Of a stretch of DNA of 64,000 nucleotides, positions 33,988-44,693 are shown piece after piece; position 1 is the stretch's first letter, and each line of letters starts with the position of its first letter. The notes below the pieces were generated by a model. It saw only the letters and a program-made list of their open reading frames with translations, searched no databases and was not told the DNA's origin. The DNA lies in contig OZ022257.1 in assembly GCA_963978905.1 (NCBI GenBank), positions 20,355,664 to 20,419,663 of the forward strand. Direction: 5' to 3'. The position numbers were made by a program, and so were the translations under genes. The stretch is from Trichostrongylus colubriformis. Taxonomy: Eukaryota; Nematoda; Chromadorea; Rhabditida; Trichostrongylidae.

Positions 33988-35567
33988 CAGTGTGTCCCAA
34001 AAGTATAGGTCCACCTATTTTTCATCCATATCTCCAGAATGGACCAGTGATTCCTTTCCAAATTTTTATCTGTGGTACCTGATCACTGTAGCGATCAAAC
34101 GCCTCAGTAAAATTGGAGACATAAAATTGCAAAATTTTATTTGCTTTTTTTTCAAAAATGAGGGTGTCCCAAAAGTATAGGTCCACTCTGTCTTTCCGCC
34201 TTGCTTCCATCGAAAGGTAAGTTGTGAAGTAGATGTGTTAACGCATCCTTCTGAGATTTACTCTACAGTGTCATGCCACACGGTACGCATTTATCCGAGT
34301 ACGAAAAAGGGCAAATTCTGGCCTACATGGATGTGGGACTCAGCAGTCGCAAAATTTCTGAGAAGGAGGGCCTATCACACAACTTGATCAGCAGCTTCTG
34401 TCACACCATGGACCTGTACGGAATGAAAAAGTGATGTAAAAGGCTGCAGAAGCTTTTTGAGAGGCAGAAGCGTCGGATCCTCAACGCTGCGTCCAATTCC
34501 AGAAAGGGTGTTTGTCGGCTGTGCAGGGAACTGGCACCTACTGTATCGAAAAGCACTGTGCATCATCTGCTGAAGTCGTCTCCTCAAATCGAGCGAAGAC
34601 GGTTTTCGTTCATGCCATACCTCACGATGGCGCACGAAGAGGCTCGAATCCATTTTGCCAAGTAAAATGTCAGCTGGACGCATCAATGGGATGAGGTAGC
34701 CTGCAGGGTTACATTATTGACGTAGTGTAGTTGACGGCGTATCAGTAATAGCGTTGTCGGTATCTTTTTTGATGAGAAAAGTCCAAATTGGATGAAGTCG
34801 ATGGCTTGGCAAGTCATTGGAAGGATTTGAGGAAGGAGCCGCGCCACTTTTCGAGGCGCGGATTTACTGGTGGTAATGTTATGGTTTGTGCCGCCTTCTC
34901 TCGCTTTGGTAAGAGCAGGATACTATTCATTACGCATCGTATGGATTCCAGGGTATATCAGGACGTTCTAGAAAGTAGTTTACTACCATATAAACAGCGG
35001 TAAATACATACATTAGGTGCCAGTTCCCTGCACAGCCGACAAACACCCTTTCTGGAATTGGACGCAGCGTTGAGGATCCGACGCTTCTGCCTCTCAGGAA
35101 GCTTCTGCGGTCTCCCACTTCTCTTTTGAGTTCCGTACAGGTCCATGTTGCGACAGAAGCTGCTGATCAAGTTGTGGGATAGGTCCATCTTCTCATAAAT
35201 TTTGCGATTGCTGAGTCCCACAACCTTGTAGGCCAGAATTTACCCTTTTTCGTACTCCGATAAATGCGTACCGTGTGGCATGGCACTGTAGAGTAAATCT
35301 CAGAAGGATGCGCCAGCACATCTACTTCACAACTTACCTTTCAATGGAAGCAAGGCGGAAAGACTGAGTGGACCTATACTTTTGGGACACCCTTATTTTT
35401 GAAAAAAAAGCAAATAAAATTTTGCAATTTTATGTCTCCAATTTTACTTCGGCGTTTGATCGCTTTAGTGATCAGGTATCACAGATAAAAATTTGGAAAG
35501 GAATCACTGGTCCATTCTGGAGATATGGATGAAAAATAGGGTGGACCTATACTTTTGGGACACACTG
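33988..35567. mobile_element. Tc3-like fold-back transposon with long inverted repeats
   Basis: CAGTGTGTCCCAAAAGTATA at 33988 is complemented at the right end (ending 35567), with TA on both sides. The arms are long (about 540 bp). Each arm has a second copy of the end motif GTGTCCCAAAAGTATAGG about 170 bp inside (34164 and 35390), like the two transposase binding sites known in Tc3 ends. Both arms include the transposase HTH region, so the HTH is present twice in opposite directions. Confidence 0.85.
34273..35003 (+). pseudogene. Tc1/Tc3-family transposase, truncated and frameshifted
   Basis: It starts at an ATG (34273) with a pair of helix-turn-helix-like segments: HLSEYEKGQILAYMDVGLSS and SRKISEKEGLSHNLIS. 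It continues through KRRILNAASNSRKGVCRLCR and a frame-shifted middle into the DDE core beginning FDEKSPNW (first Asp, about 34771). Next come DLRKEPRHFSRRGFTGGNVMV (read as two pieces) and ITHRMDSRVYQDVLESSLLP, stopping at 35003. The sequence then meets the inverted right arm, so the part carrying the second Asp and the final acidic residue is missing. It is not functional. Confidence 0.8.
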
Positions 35568-35606
35568 TACTTCATTAAGAAAGTCGCTTGTCAGGCACTG
35601 TAATTA

Positions 35607-36536
35607 TTAGGTTGATCGGAAAGAAATGCGCGTTGAATTTCTTGACTTCGTCTATTTATTTCTCTCCTACTATTGAAGATTTTCCGAAACAGTTTTGTCC
35701 ATTGGGAAGGGATTTTCATTGTGCATCTTTTGGTATATTTCTGTATATTTTTTTTCAAATGTTTAAAAGATATTTATAATATATTTTTGAAAATGGGTAC
35801 CGCATCAGCTGAGCGACGCAAACAAGGCAACATGAGTGGCAATGGCCCGAATTCTTCTTCGTCGCTCCAAGTACAGCGGTTTCTTCGGTTTCTATTGTTA
35901 CATCAGATGAAAAGTGGATCTGTTTCGACAATGCAACGCGAAAAAGACAGTGGTCAAACGCTGGGGACACTCCAAAACTTACTCCGAAACCGGATATACA
36001 CGGCATAAAGGTGATGCTCTGTATTTGGTGGAGCAGCAAAGCTTTGGTGTACTTTGAAGCTCTGGATTCGGGTCAAACAGTTACGGCGGACATCTACAAA
36101 GATTATTTGAACCGCATGGACCAAGCACTGCGTCGTCAAAGTGTCGAATGGACGTCGACAAAATTCCTCCACGGCAACGCTCGTCCACATGTAGCGGAAA
36201 TCACTTTGTAAAAAATGAGGAATTGTCTGGGATGTCCTGCCTCATCCGCCATACAGCCTGGACCTGGTACCATCCGATTACCACCTGTTCCGGTCGATGC
36301 AGCACTCCCTGGCCGAGAGAAAGTTCACAAACCGCGAAAAACTCCGCCTCTGGGTGTCCAACTACTTTGAGTCGCAGCCGGTCGAGTCATTCGAAAGAGG
36401 AAACCATTCTTTGCATAAACGTTAGCAGCAAGTCATTGATAGTAATGGAGATTATCTTTTGAATTAATCTTGTTTACTTTCGTTTTTGTAATAAAATTTT
36501 TTAAACTCAAACGCGCATTTTTTTCCTACAACCTAA
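35607..36536 (+). mobile_element. Mariner-type transposon, 930 bp, degenerate transposase
   Basis: The ends are TTAGGTTGATCGGAAAGAAA at 35607 and the complement of TTAGGTTGTAGGAAAAAAAT at 36536, with TA on both sides. The plus strand contains fragments MKSGSVSTMQREK (a DEKW-type region in another frame), GDALYLVEQQ or MLCIWWSSKA, LDSGQTVTADIYKDYLNRMD, and FLHGNARPHVAE (about 36163-36200), where the first catalytic Asp of the usual HDNA box is Gly. YSLDLVPSDYHLF (about 36252-36292) follows in another frame. The HTH part is mostly deleted. The copy is inactive. Confidence 0.85.
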
Positions 36537-38100
36537 TAGTTGTGTTAACGGTAGCGCAGCAGCAAGCGCAAAGGAAAGAAATAGCTTTCATGGCTAAGAT
36601 CGCTATTAGAGTCAATGACTATCGGCGTAGGAAAGTGATCGAAAACCAAAATTGGAAATCAACCCTATTATGAATAGTACCAATTCAAAGAGGCCGCTTG
36701 CAATGGGATAACATCCGTCGTTCCCGTCTTCCAGCCCTAAGCTCTGTGCTGTTTTCAAGATCCGCCAAACGATTCTCCCAAAGGAGTCGTTATGGGTTCT
36801 TTTCGAATACGTACGATCCAGCTTTTTCCTCTCCCATATCGCAGATGAATAAATAGCTGAATAGAATAATAGAATAAATAGAATAGATAAATATAATTCG
36901 AGGAGTGCCGTTGGCTGCCAAGAGCAACGCAGCGTAGTGGCAAGCGTCGCAGTTTTTGAGGGTCGGCCATGGTCGGGGCATTTCTCTTCCTTTTCATGTA
37001 CCTTCTCATATGTGTCCAGAAAACATCGCGAAAAATGCCCGCTCAGCTACAATGATTGCGCTTCTCTTTCTAAGCGTGTCACACTATCCCAAATTGAAGC
37101 TATAGCAAATTATGTGATCCAGCTCGTCTAGAGGCCAGGAACACATAACGCGCGAGTCAGGCACTGTTGCACGAAATGAGTGCGACCTCTTTGCTCAGGA
37201 GTCGAGCCTACACGTGAATGTTTCAATTTGTAAATCTTCATTTCATAGTAAGTGTCAAAGAGACCACCTTCGTTGAGCGTCAATATCTTCTGCTGAATTT
37301 GTTACCTCTCAGGTGGCAAGGGATACTGCAATTACTTGTTAAACCCTCGATTTGATTAGAGAAATTTCCAGCGAGATGATTCGATCCTTGTAAGGATGAG
37401 CAACACATTTTTTATGCCGAAAACACCTGGCCCATGCGCTATTCTATGCGTCTACACTCACAATGTAATGATACTGCTACCCATAAAAACTTCCTTAATT
37501 CCACTCAATAAGTCTTTCGGCAGGTTTAAGAAGCATTTTCAGTGTGAAGATTTGCTTTGGGAAGCATGTATCGTAGCATACATGTCGACGCATCAGGTGA
37601 TATGTATCTTATTACAACAGTCCCTTGAGCCCTTCATAGATCCCCTACCTCGTGAGGTTCCGACAGGAAAATCATAAGTAAAGAACTGAGAAAGATTGAA
37701 TTTAGGGAAGCATGGTGGTATAGAAAGCTCACAATAGATCGGCAGATTACTGTGAGGAATCGATTACTACTATACATCTTCCTTGTTATGATCTATTTAT
37801 TCAGTTTAGACTGGCGTTTTTACTCAACACCCAACAGGAGAGGGAGAAAAGGGAGAAATACAGAAGAGTTGAGGGAGATTGAATTTAGGCGAGCATGGTC
37901 AGTTTTGGAAGCTTACAACGGATCGGCAGATCTGCTGAAAGCTTTTATAGTATGCATCTTTCCTCTTATGTCTTCAATTTGGGCTGACGTTTTTGACTAC
38001 AAGATTATTTATGAAACATTAAGGTTTCATAGGTAAATTCTGATCTTTTCACGATCTTTTCAAATTGCACTGCTTTATTTTAGGTTGGAGGGAGTATTCC
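36537..38100. other. Intergenic; diverged 175-bp direct repeat near 37.7-38.0 kb
   Basis: About 37690-37790 and 37865-37972 share GATTGAATTTAGG(G/C)(A/G)AGCATGG, GATCGGCAGAT and CATCTTTCCTCTTATG-like blocks. The second unit carries a 94-codon open frame (37752-38036) with hydrophobic stretches, but I see no recognised domain. The rest holds nothing that I can identify. Confidence 0.4.
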
Positions 38101-38532
38101 TTAAAGGAATAGTCCACGGAAAATGAGTTTTTGTGTAACCCTTATATTTATGTTGTATTTGCCTAATGTTGGCCTCATGCAAAATTTCACGCGAAAAAAT
38201 GTGAATCTGACTGAGATACAGCACTACAAAGTGCGGTCCAGGTGGGCGGGGCCCCCGTGTAAAAGCCTCGTCCCGTCGTCCGCCGCCGTTGGGAACGGAG
38301 AGTGGGACTGTTTACGTAACCTTCTATTCCTATAATGCGTCTCCGACACGGCGGACGACAGGACGAGGCTTTAACACGGAGGCCCCGTCCACTGGGACCG
38401 CACTTTGTGGTGCTGTATCTCAGCCAGATTCACATTTCTTCGCGTGAAATTTTGCATGAGGCCAACATTAGGCAAATACAACATAAACATATGGGTAACA
38501 CAAAAACTCATTTCCGTGGACGATTCCTTTAA
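38101..38532. mobile_element. TTAA-flanked palindromic MITE (family A), copy 2
   Basis: TTAAAGGAATAGTCCACGG at 38101 and its complement CCGTGGACGATTCCTTTAA ending 38532. This is the best-preserved copy, with TTAA at both ends and nearly complete arm pairing around a centre near 38320. Confidence 0.85.
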
Positions 38533-38614
38533 CATCGTGCTGTATGTACCTTAAGACGAGAGTGCCAGTAATCTTCGTGGAAAATGTCATGGTAAACATT
38601 TTATGCAGTGTAAT

Positions 38615-40280
38615 CAGGGTCAAGCCTCCGTTGAGGAATCCTCAACAGGGGGGGTCGTATTTGGTCTGCTAGGAGGGGGGGTCGTAATCGTTGAGGTAGG
38701 CAGTGATCGGCAGAACTTCTCAGGCTAAGGGTCTAAAGTGTAAGGGAAGAAATGATAAAACTGATTAACTGGGTTCGAACCCGGTACTAGTTTAACTCGA
38801 TCATCATGGAAATCTCATGCAAGGCTCGATCCACAACGAAGCCAACCAATGTAAATGACCCTTTCATAAGTCCGCTGGCACAGAATTCACTTAGAGACAC
38901 CTCCGAAATCTACCGATTAGCCGTGAGAAGCGGCATCTATCCGCGGGTACCACCGTGGATGAATACTCCAAAACTATGAGTTGAAAAAGAAAAATTAGCT
39001 GATATGGACTTCTTTCATAGCTTACTACGATTGCAAGTACGTAATCTAGTGTAAGCGGCCACTATGCGGACCGGAAAAACATTTGTATTCATTGAAAATG
39101 TCGACGAAATCCTCATGCATGGCGCATTCCACAGAGGGGCTTACCGCCGCTTCTCACCCTACAACTAGGCCTTGGAGAGCGAAGGATGTATACTAGAGAA
39201 ATTTCAGTAACAATGAAACGATTTTTCGGAAGAATCGTGGGATGATCTCCCAAGTTCGACGAAAAAAAGGTTTCCTCAACTAGCTTTTCTGAATTTTTCT
39301 TGCTTCGTTTTGAAGATATGGCATAGCTCAGGTAGTCATTCGAAAGCAAAAAACTCGCAGACTATGCTTCACCAAAACGAACTCATATGGTTAAGTTTGA
39401 AGGAAGTTATGGTCACTTGAAGTGGAACACCCCGAAATTCCCCTCAACTAACCCTCAACTGGCTTCCCTCAAAATAACTTTCTTCGTTTTGGAGGTACGG
39501 CACAGCTCAGGCAGTCATTCGAAAGCAAAAACCTCGCAGACTCTGCTCCACCAAAACGAACTCATACGGTTAAGTTTAAAGGAAGTTATGGTCATTTGAA
39601 GTGAAACACTCCGAAATTCCCCTCAACTAACCCTCAACTGGAAACCCACCTCGAGAACTAAGCAACCATAAGGGAAAGCAAGCGGTCAGTAGATAGGTCT
39701 AAGGAAGTTATTAGGAAAACAGTTCACAGCTGTTTGAAAGATGGGCTCTAGGTAAAGTTTAAAGTATTTTAAAAATGTTGGAATTTAGTATGGGGAAGAT
39801 AACGCGCTCCGTCGTGATCGCGGGATCGCAGCCGCGCTATTGAACCGCGATCATCCTATTTAGGGTTTCTTTCATTTTTTCACTTTTCTATTTTTACTTT
39901 TTCGTCCTTTATCTCTGCCCCATGACTTGCATGACTGTGTTAAGCTTTCTCCTTCGTCATCAGAGGACGAGCACATACCAGTGGTCGGCAACGCTTCGTT
40001 TTGGACTATAAATATTGGAATTGTTGGGTTCTTATCTTCTATTTTGTTTTGGAGTATGAGTATTGAGTTTTGTTAGGTGCTTATTTCTGTATTTTGTCAG
40101 GAGTTTGGTTTGGCCCCAGTGTTTTTTCACCATAGGGTCCTAATTTTCCTGGTGGATCGCAGTGGCTTGGTAGAAACCACAGAAAAAGTGGAACATAAAA
40201 AAGGGGGGTCGTATTGAGGCCCCCTTTCTGGGGGGGGTCGTATTTTTCAAAAATTTCCCTCAACTGGACGCTTGACCCTG
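38615..40280 (+). mobile_element. Complete hAT-like non-autonomous element, 1666 bp
   Basis: The ends are CAGGGTCAAGCCTCCGTTGA (38615) and its near complement TCAACTGGACGCTTGACCCTG (ending 40280; quoted with one base over 20 trimmed in meaning). The 8-bp AGTGTAAT is duplicated exactly at 38607-38614 and 40281-40288. An 8-bp duplication and a CAGGG...CCCTG end are characteristic of hAT elements. GGGGGTCGTATT boxes occur at both ends. A direct repeat inside (about 39280-39400 and 39470-39650, GTTTTGGAGGTACGGCACAG-like and CTCATA(C/T)GGTTAAGTTTAA) is also visible. I saw no transposase frame, so it must depend on a partner element. Confidence 0.85.
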
Positions 40281-40576
40281 AGTGTAATTTCTGATGAATG
40301 TTGTAATGCGATGTAACTGATGTAATAGTTTAGATAGTTCACAATTAATTTTATTCCTTGTAATTGATTTCAGTAAATCATACTTATAGTTTAAATGATT
40401 TGTGTGACTGTTTGATTAATAATAATTTCCGTAATTTATCGTTTTCACACAATTTCGTAACAATTTAGTGAAATACAATTCTTGAAGGAAAGTAATAGAG
40501 ACTTTTACTATTACACTCGTATATTGAACAGTACTATACCATTTTGAGCGTTTCAGGATACTGCCACTGAAATCTA

Positions 40577-41273
40577 CAGTGGGTGCCAAAAAAAGTAATT
40601 TTTGCCCTCCACTCTCAGCCCCACATTAGCCGAACTTCAGCAAATTCCGGCCAAGTATTTTTATCCCTGTAGTAAAGAGCAGACCTCACTCTAACACTGT
40701 TCTACATTACAGCCTTCTGCACGAGCAACAACGGTGTTTGCTCCGAGTGAGCAAGATGTGTCACCTCAGCTGGGCAAAATCCGAAACTTCGTCGCCTCGT
40801 GCACAACGTTGCTGAGGTCCGTTCACTCTGGGTACCGCAGGAAAATCATATTGGGTGGTGTTCTTAGAAAACCCGTTTTTTCTGAGTTCCCAACGCCCTT
40901 CCCTTCCAAGAGCCAGAACGTGCAGTTACCACTGAAACCCCTCCGGGGACGCGTTGTCCAAGCAGCAAAGGATCTGTAACTTCCATTGACCGAAGGGCCA
41001 ATCCTTAGGAAGCTTCCCACTAAAGACTCACCACGCAAGCTCGCTCCACTGTTTTAAGCAGATCTTGATATCCTAGGTGCTCGCCCCACTGCGCATACTG
41101 AAATCTTCATATTTTTATGAAGGTGAACGAACTGAGCCACAGCTTGTCCCTGCTTTTGGAGGATTATTTCGGGAATGTTTTGCCCCAATACTTTTATCTC
41201 TTTCGTTTCCCTGTATTTTGTATAATAGGCGGATGTGGACCGTGAGCAGAATTACTTTTTTTGGCGTCCCCTG
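40577..41273. mobile_element. Tc1-type MITE (family B), 697 bp
   Basis: CAGTGGGTGCCAAAAAAAGT at 40577 and the complement TTTTTTTGGCGTCCCCTG ending 41273, with TA on both sides. The interior has no full transposase, only a coding-like stretch around LGKIRNFVASCTTLLRSVHS. It is an inverted relative of 43947-44691. Confidence 0.8.
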
Positions 41274-41307
41274 TACATGGATGACATCTATGGATGTAAA
41301 AGATTTC

Positions 41308-41753
41308 TTAAACAAATCGTCCACAGACAAGTGAGTTATTCGTTACCCATACATTGTTGTAATTATTCATTTATGTTGTATTTGCCTATATGGGCCGCAT
41401 GCAAAGTTGCACGCGAAAAAGTGAGACTTCGGCATAGATACAGCTCCCTAATTGCTTGTTCCGTTGGGCGGGACTTCCGAGTAAAGCCGCGTCCCATCGT
41501 CCGCCGCGATTGAGAACGGAGAGTGAGGCTGTTTACGTGAGCTTCTGTTCCTACGACGCGTCTCCGACCGCTGCTGGCGGACGGGGGGGGGGCACTTGCT
41601 TGGAGGCCCTGTCACCTGGCCGAGCTTTGTGGTGCTGCATTTTTGCCGGCTTCACTTTTTTCGAGTGAAACTTTGCAAGCGGCCCACATTTGGCAAATAC
41701 AGCATGAATATATGGGTAACGAAAAACTCATTTTTCCGTGAACGATCCCTTCA
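41308..41753. mobile_element. Palindromic MITE (family A), diverged copy 3
   Basis: It begins TTAAACAAATCGTCCACAGA and ends CCGTGAACGATCCCTTCAA. Inner boxes of the family (GCCGCGTCCCATCGTCCGCC, CACGCGAAAAAGTGAGA) are present with many substitutions. The right TTAA has become TCAA. Confidence 0.7.
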
Positions 41754-41921
41754 ACCTCACAACTCGATACTGAGTTTCAGTCCACGTTTTCTGAAGCTAT
41801 GAATACTTTACGAAAAATATGATTCCATGCTCATCTTCTATTATATGAACCACCAACGTTGTGTTTCTGGTTGTCGGTGGGTTTGTCGGTATGTCTCTCC
41901 ATCCGCAATTGAGGATTGTGA

Positions 41922-42353
41922 TTAAAGGAATCGTGCACGGAAAAATGAGTTCCGGTATTACCCGTCTATTTATGTTGTATTTGCCTAATGCGGGCCTCAG
42001 GCGAAATTTCACGCGAAAAGATGTGAATCTGGCTGAGATACAGCACCACGAAGTACGGCCGGACGGGCGAGGCCTCCGAGTAAAAGCCTTGTCCCGTCGT
42101 CCGCCGTGGTCGGAGACGCATTGTAGGAACAGAAAGTTACGTGGCAGTCCTTTTCTCCGTTCCCAAAGGCGGCGAACGACAGGACGAGACGTTTACTCGA
42201 AGGCTCCGCCCACCTGAACGCACTTTGTGGTGCTGTATCTCAGCCAGATTCACATTTCTCGCGTGAAATTTTGCATGAGGGCCACATTAGGTAAACACAA
42301 CATAAACATAGGGGGGACACAAAAACTCATTTTTCCGTGGACGATTCCTTTGA
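41922..42353. mobile_element. Palindromic MITE (family A), copy 4
   Basis: It begins TTAAAGGAATCGTGCACGG and ends CCGTGGACGATTCCTTTGA. The arms contain CAGCACCACGAAGTACGGCC and its partner GCACTTTGTGGTGCTGTAT. One end is slightly altered (TTGA for TTAA). Confidence 0.75.
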
Positions 42354-42546
42354 GGAATGATGGTGCAAAGCAACCGCTCCGAGTGAGGAGAAACTGACGG
42401 ATGTTGGAGTGTCATTGTAAGGCTATGTAATATCGTGATGATAGCACCTCCTACCTATATATTGAAACACCTATCTTACTCTCACCGTCATTCTCGGTGT
42501 GCTGACGTCACACTGGGTGTCGGCACACTTGGATGGCGTGAAGGTG

Positions 42547-43051
42547 CAGTAGCGCTCAAAAGTATTCGGCCAAACACTTTTTTGTCATAACTTTTTCCTA
42601 CTTGACCAAATTTGACAAAATTTTAATATTGGTGCCTGAACCTATTGTCAACATTTCCTTCTACTTGAGTGCCGCTTGACTCTTTTCATGGTTTTTTACA
42701 AGAATTTACTACAAGACCACCGAAAAAAGAAAAAGGCGTGGTTAAGAAAAACGGCTTTCTCTACAAAAACAAAACGAGCAAGCCTCAGAAAACATCAATA
42801 TCCTGTAGAGGAACTACGACTTTTGATGACAGCGGTACAGCGGGAAGCATAGGGATGGCACTCCAGAAGCAAAAAATTGCATTTAACCACGTAATTAACC
42901 ACCGTCGAGTGCCAAAATAGTATATTTAGTAAGCAGTGTCTCCATGTACAACACACTAAAATTTCTCTTAGATCGGTGCAGTTGCAAAAAAAGTTACAAG
43001 TGAAAAACCCAAGGGAAAAACCATTCGGTCGAATACTTTTGAGCACTACTG
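42547..43051. mobile_element. Tc1-type MITE, 505 bp
   Basis: CAGTAGCGCTCAAAAGTATT at 42547 and the complement AATACTTTTGAGCACTACTG ending 43051. TA is seen on the right side, while TG lies on the left. The interior includes a decayed stretch (KKEKGVVKKNGFLYKNKTSK) without a recognised domain. Confidence 0.75.
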
Positions 43052-43294
43052 TATATTGGATCATCGTAGCAGTGCCGTTTGAACTGAACCGATTTTTCAC
43101 ATCTCATGGCCAGCTCAGACAGCTAGCATAAGGTACGTAGAGGGCCGGAAGCGAATCGTGGACCTCATCATCACACAGTACACTCTCCGATTTCTCTCAC
43201 TAATGTGCGGCACTAAATAGCCTGTGGATTCAATAAAGTTGTCAATACCCTGTGACGCAGAGCACATCGTGTAGCCAAAACTGGTTTTCACATA

Positions 43295-43756
43295 CGGAAA
43301 GGGTCAAAAATAAATGCGGTTCTTAGGTCCCAACCATAACTTTGGTCGACATTTACATTTCTCATTCAATTTTTTTTTTGTTTTTTGAAGGTACTGTCAC
43401 TCAATAATGCAGAGCATTATGCTCTGCTGATAATGTCACTCAATAATGCAGAGCATTATTGAGTGACATTATCAGCAGAGTGAAGTGTAGGGTGAAGAGT
43501 GGAAATTTATTTTACTGGAAATTAAGAATACCCAACTACCCAACTACGTACCCATGCGCTGTAAAATGCTGTCGTGATTACAAATGATTCAGTTAAATGA
43601 ATTTCACAATTTTCACTATGAGCCCTACCCAGCTGCAATGCTTTGTTTTACTGGGTATAAGATGTCTCAGAAAAAACAAAAAAAATGAGAGAAACGTGAA
43701 CGTCAACCGAAATTATGGTTAGAGTCCAGAAACCGCATATACTTTTGAGCGCTACT
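43295..43756. mobile_element. Tc1-type MITE with an embedded perfect hairpin
   Basis: It shares its body with 30612-31108 (CCATAACTTTGGTCGA, CATTCAATTTTTTTT, and an end ACTTTTGAGCGCTACTG). The left terminus is degraded (CGGAAAGGGTCAAAAATA). TA flanks both ends. A 59-bp perfect hairpin lies at 43422-43480. Confidence 0.75.
43422..43480. repeat. Perfect 28-bp-arm hairpin with 3-nt loop
   Basis: CTCTGCTGATAATGTCACTC followed by AATAATGC pairs exactly with its complement after the loop AGA. Part of the left arm is also present as a direct copy immediately upstream (43396-43420), so this looks like template-switch or fold-back synthesis inside the MITE. Confidence 0.85.
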
Positions 43757-43946
43757 GTACTATATCTTGTAATAGCCATAAAGCCGCTCTACATGAAACT
43801 GAGATTTGCGATTAGCATTTTTGTTTCAGCACACCTTGTCCTTTTCCAGGCTTATGCACAGTTGCGCACTCCAGTGAGAAGCTATGTTGATATTTTGCAT
43901 CATAGTAAAGGTCTACGTTAACATAACTACATAAAAGCGAACAATA

Positions 43947-44691
43947 CAGGGGGTGCCAAAAAAAGTAATTTTGCCCACGGCTCACATCTGCCAGTTATAC
44001 AAAACATAGGGAAACGAAAGAGATAAAAGTATTAGGGCAAAATATTCCCAAAATGTTCCTCTAAAAGCAGAAACAAGCTGTGGCTCTCTTCGTTCACCTT
44101 TATAAAAATATGGAGCTTTCATTCGGCGCAGTCGGGCTTCGGAGTACCTAGAGTATCAAGGTCCGCTTAAAACGGTGAAGGCAAGCTCCGTGATAGGTCT
44201 TTTGTGGGAAGCTTACCGAGGATTGGCCCTTCGGTTCATGGAAGTCCCAGATCCCTTACTGCTTGGAAAAGGTTGCTATGATCCGAAGTATCATTTTCAT
44301 GCCCAATCCGCCTCCGGAGAGGTTTCAGTGGTAAGGGCACGTTTTGGCTCTTGGAAACGAAGGGCGCTGGGCACCCGAAAAAAACGGAATCTTAAAGAAC
44401 ACCACCCAGTATGAATCCCCGTAGGTACCCAGAGTGAAGGGACCTCAGCAAGGTTGTGAACGAGGGCGACGAAATTTCGGATTTTGCTCACTTGAGGTGA
44501 CCATCTTGTTCACTCTTTCTTCGCTCCCGTTCCTGCTCGTGCAGAAGGCTGCCACGGAGCGTAGTGATAGAGAGAGGTCTGCTCTTAAATCTGGGGATGA
44601 AAATACCTCAACAGAATTCGCTGTATTGTAATAGTTTGACTAAAGTGGGGTGAGAGTGGAGGAGACAAAATTACTTTTTTGGCACCCCCTG
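43947..44691. mobile_element. Tc1-type MITE (family B), 745 bp
   Basis: CAGGGGGTGCCAAAAAAAGT at 43947 and the complement TACTTTTTTGGCACCCCCTG ending 44691, with TA on both sides. It is inverted relative to the copy at 40577. The minus strand shares KIRNFVA, TTCTGCACGAGCA and AGAGCAGACCTC with that copy. Confidence 0.8.
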
Positions 44692-44693
44692 TA

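Noticed and set aside
33536..34061. Minus-strand open frames as a gene
   Set aside because: They oppose the RTE-type tail and the Tc3-like arm, have no family motif, and appear to be shadows.
36755..37009. LINE tail ending in (AATA)-rich sequence
   Set aside because: The AT-rich run near 36850-36900 is irregular, and the adjacent frame has no RT or endonuclease motif.
43422..43480. Perfect hairpin as a microRNA precursor
   Set aside because: It is perfectly paired with a 3-nt loop, AT-rich, and lies in a MITE next to a direct copy of its own arm. This fits repeat-derived structure better than a pre-miRNA.
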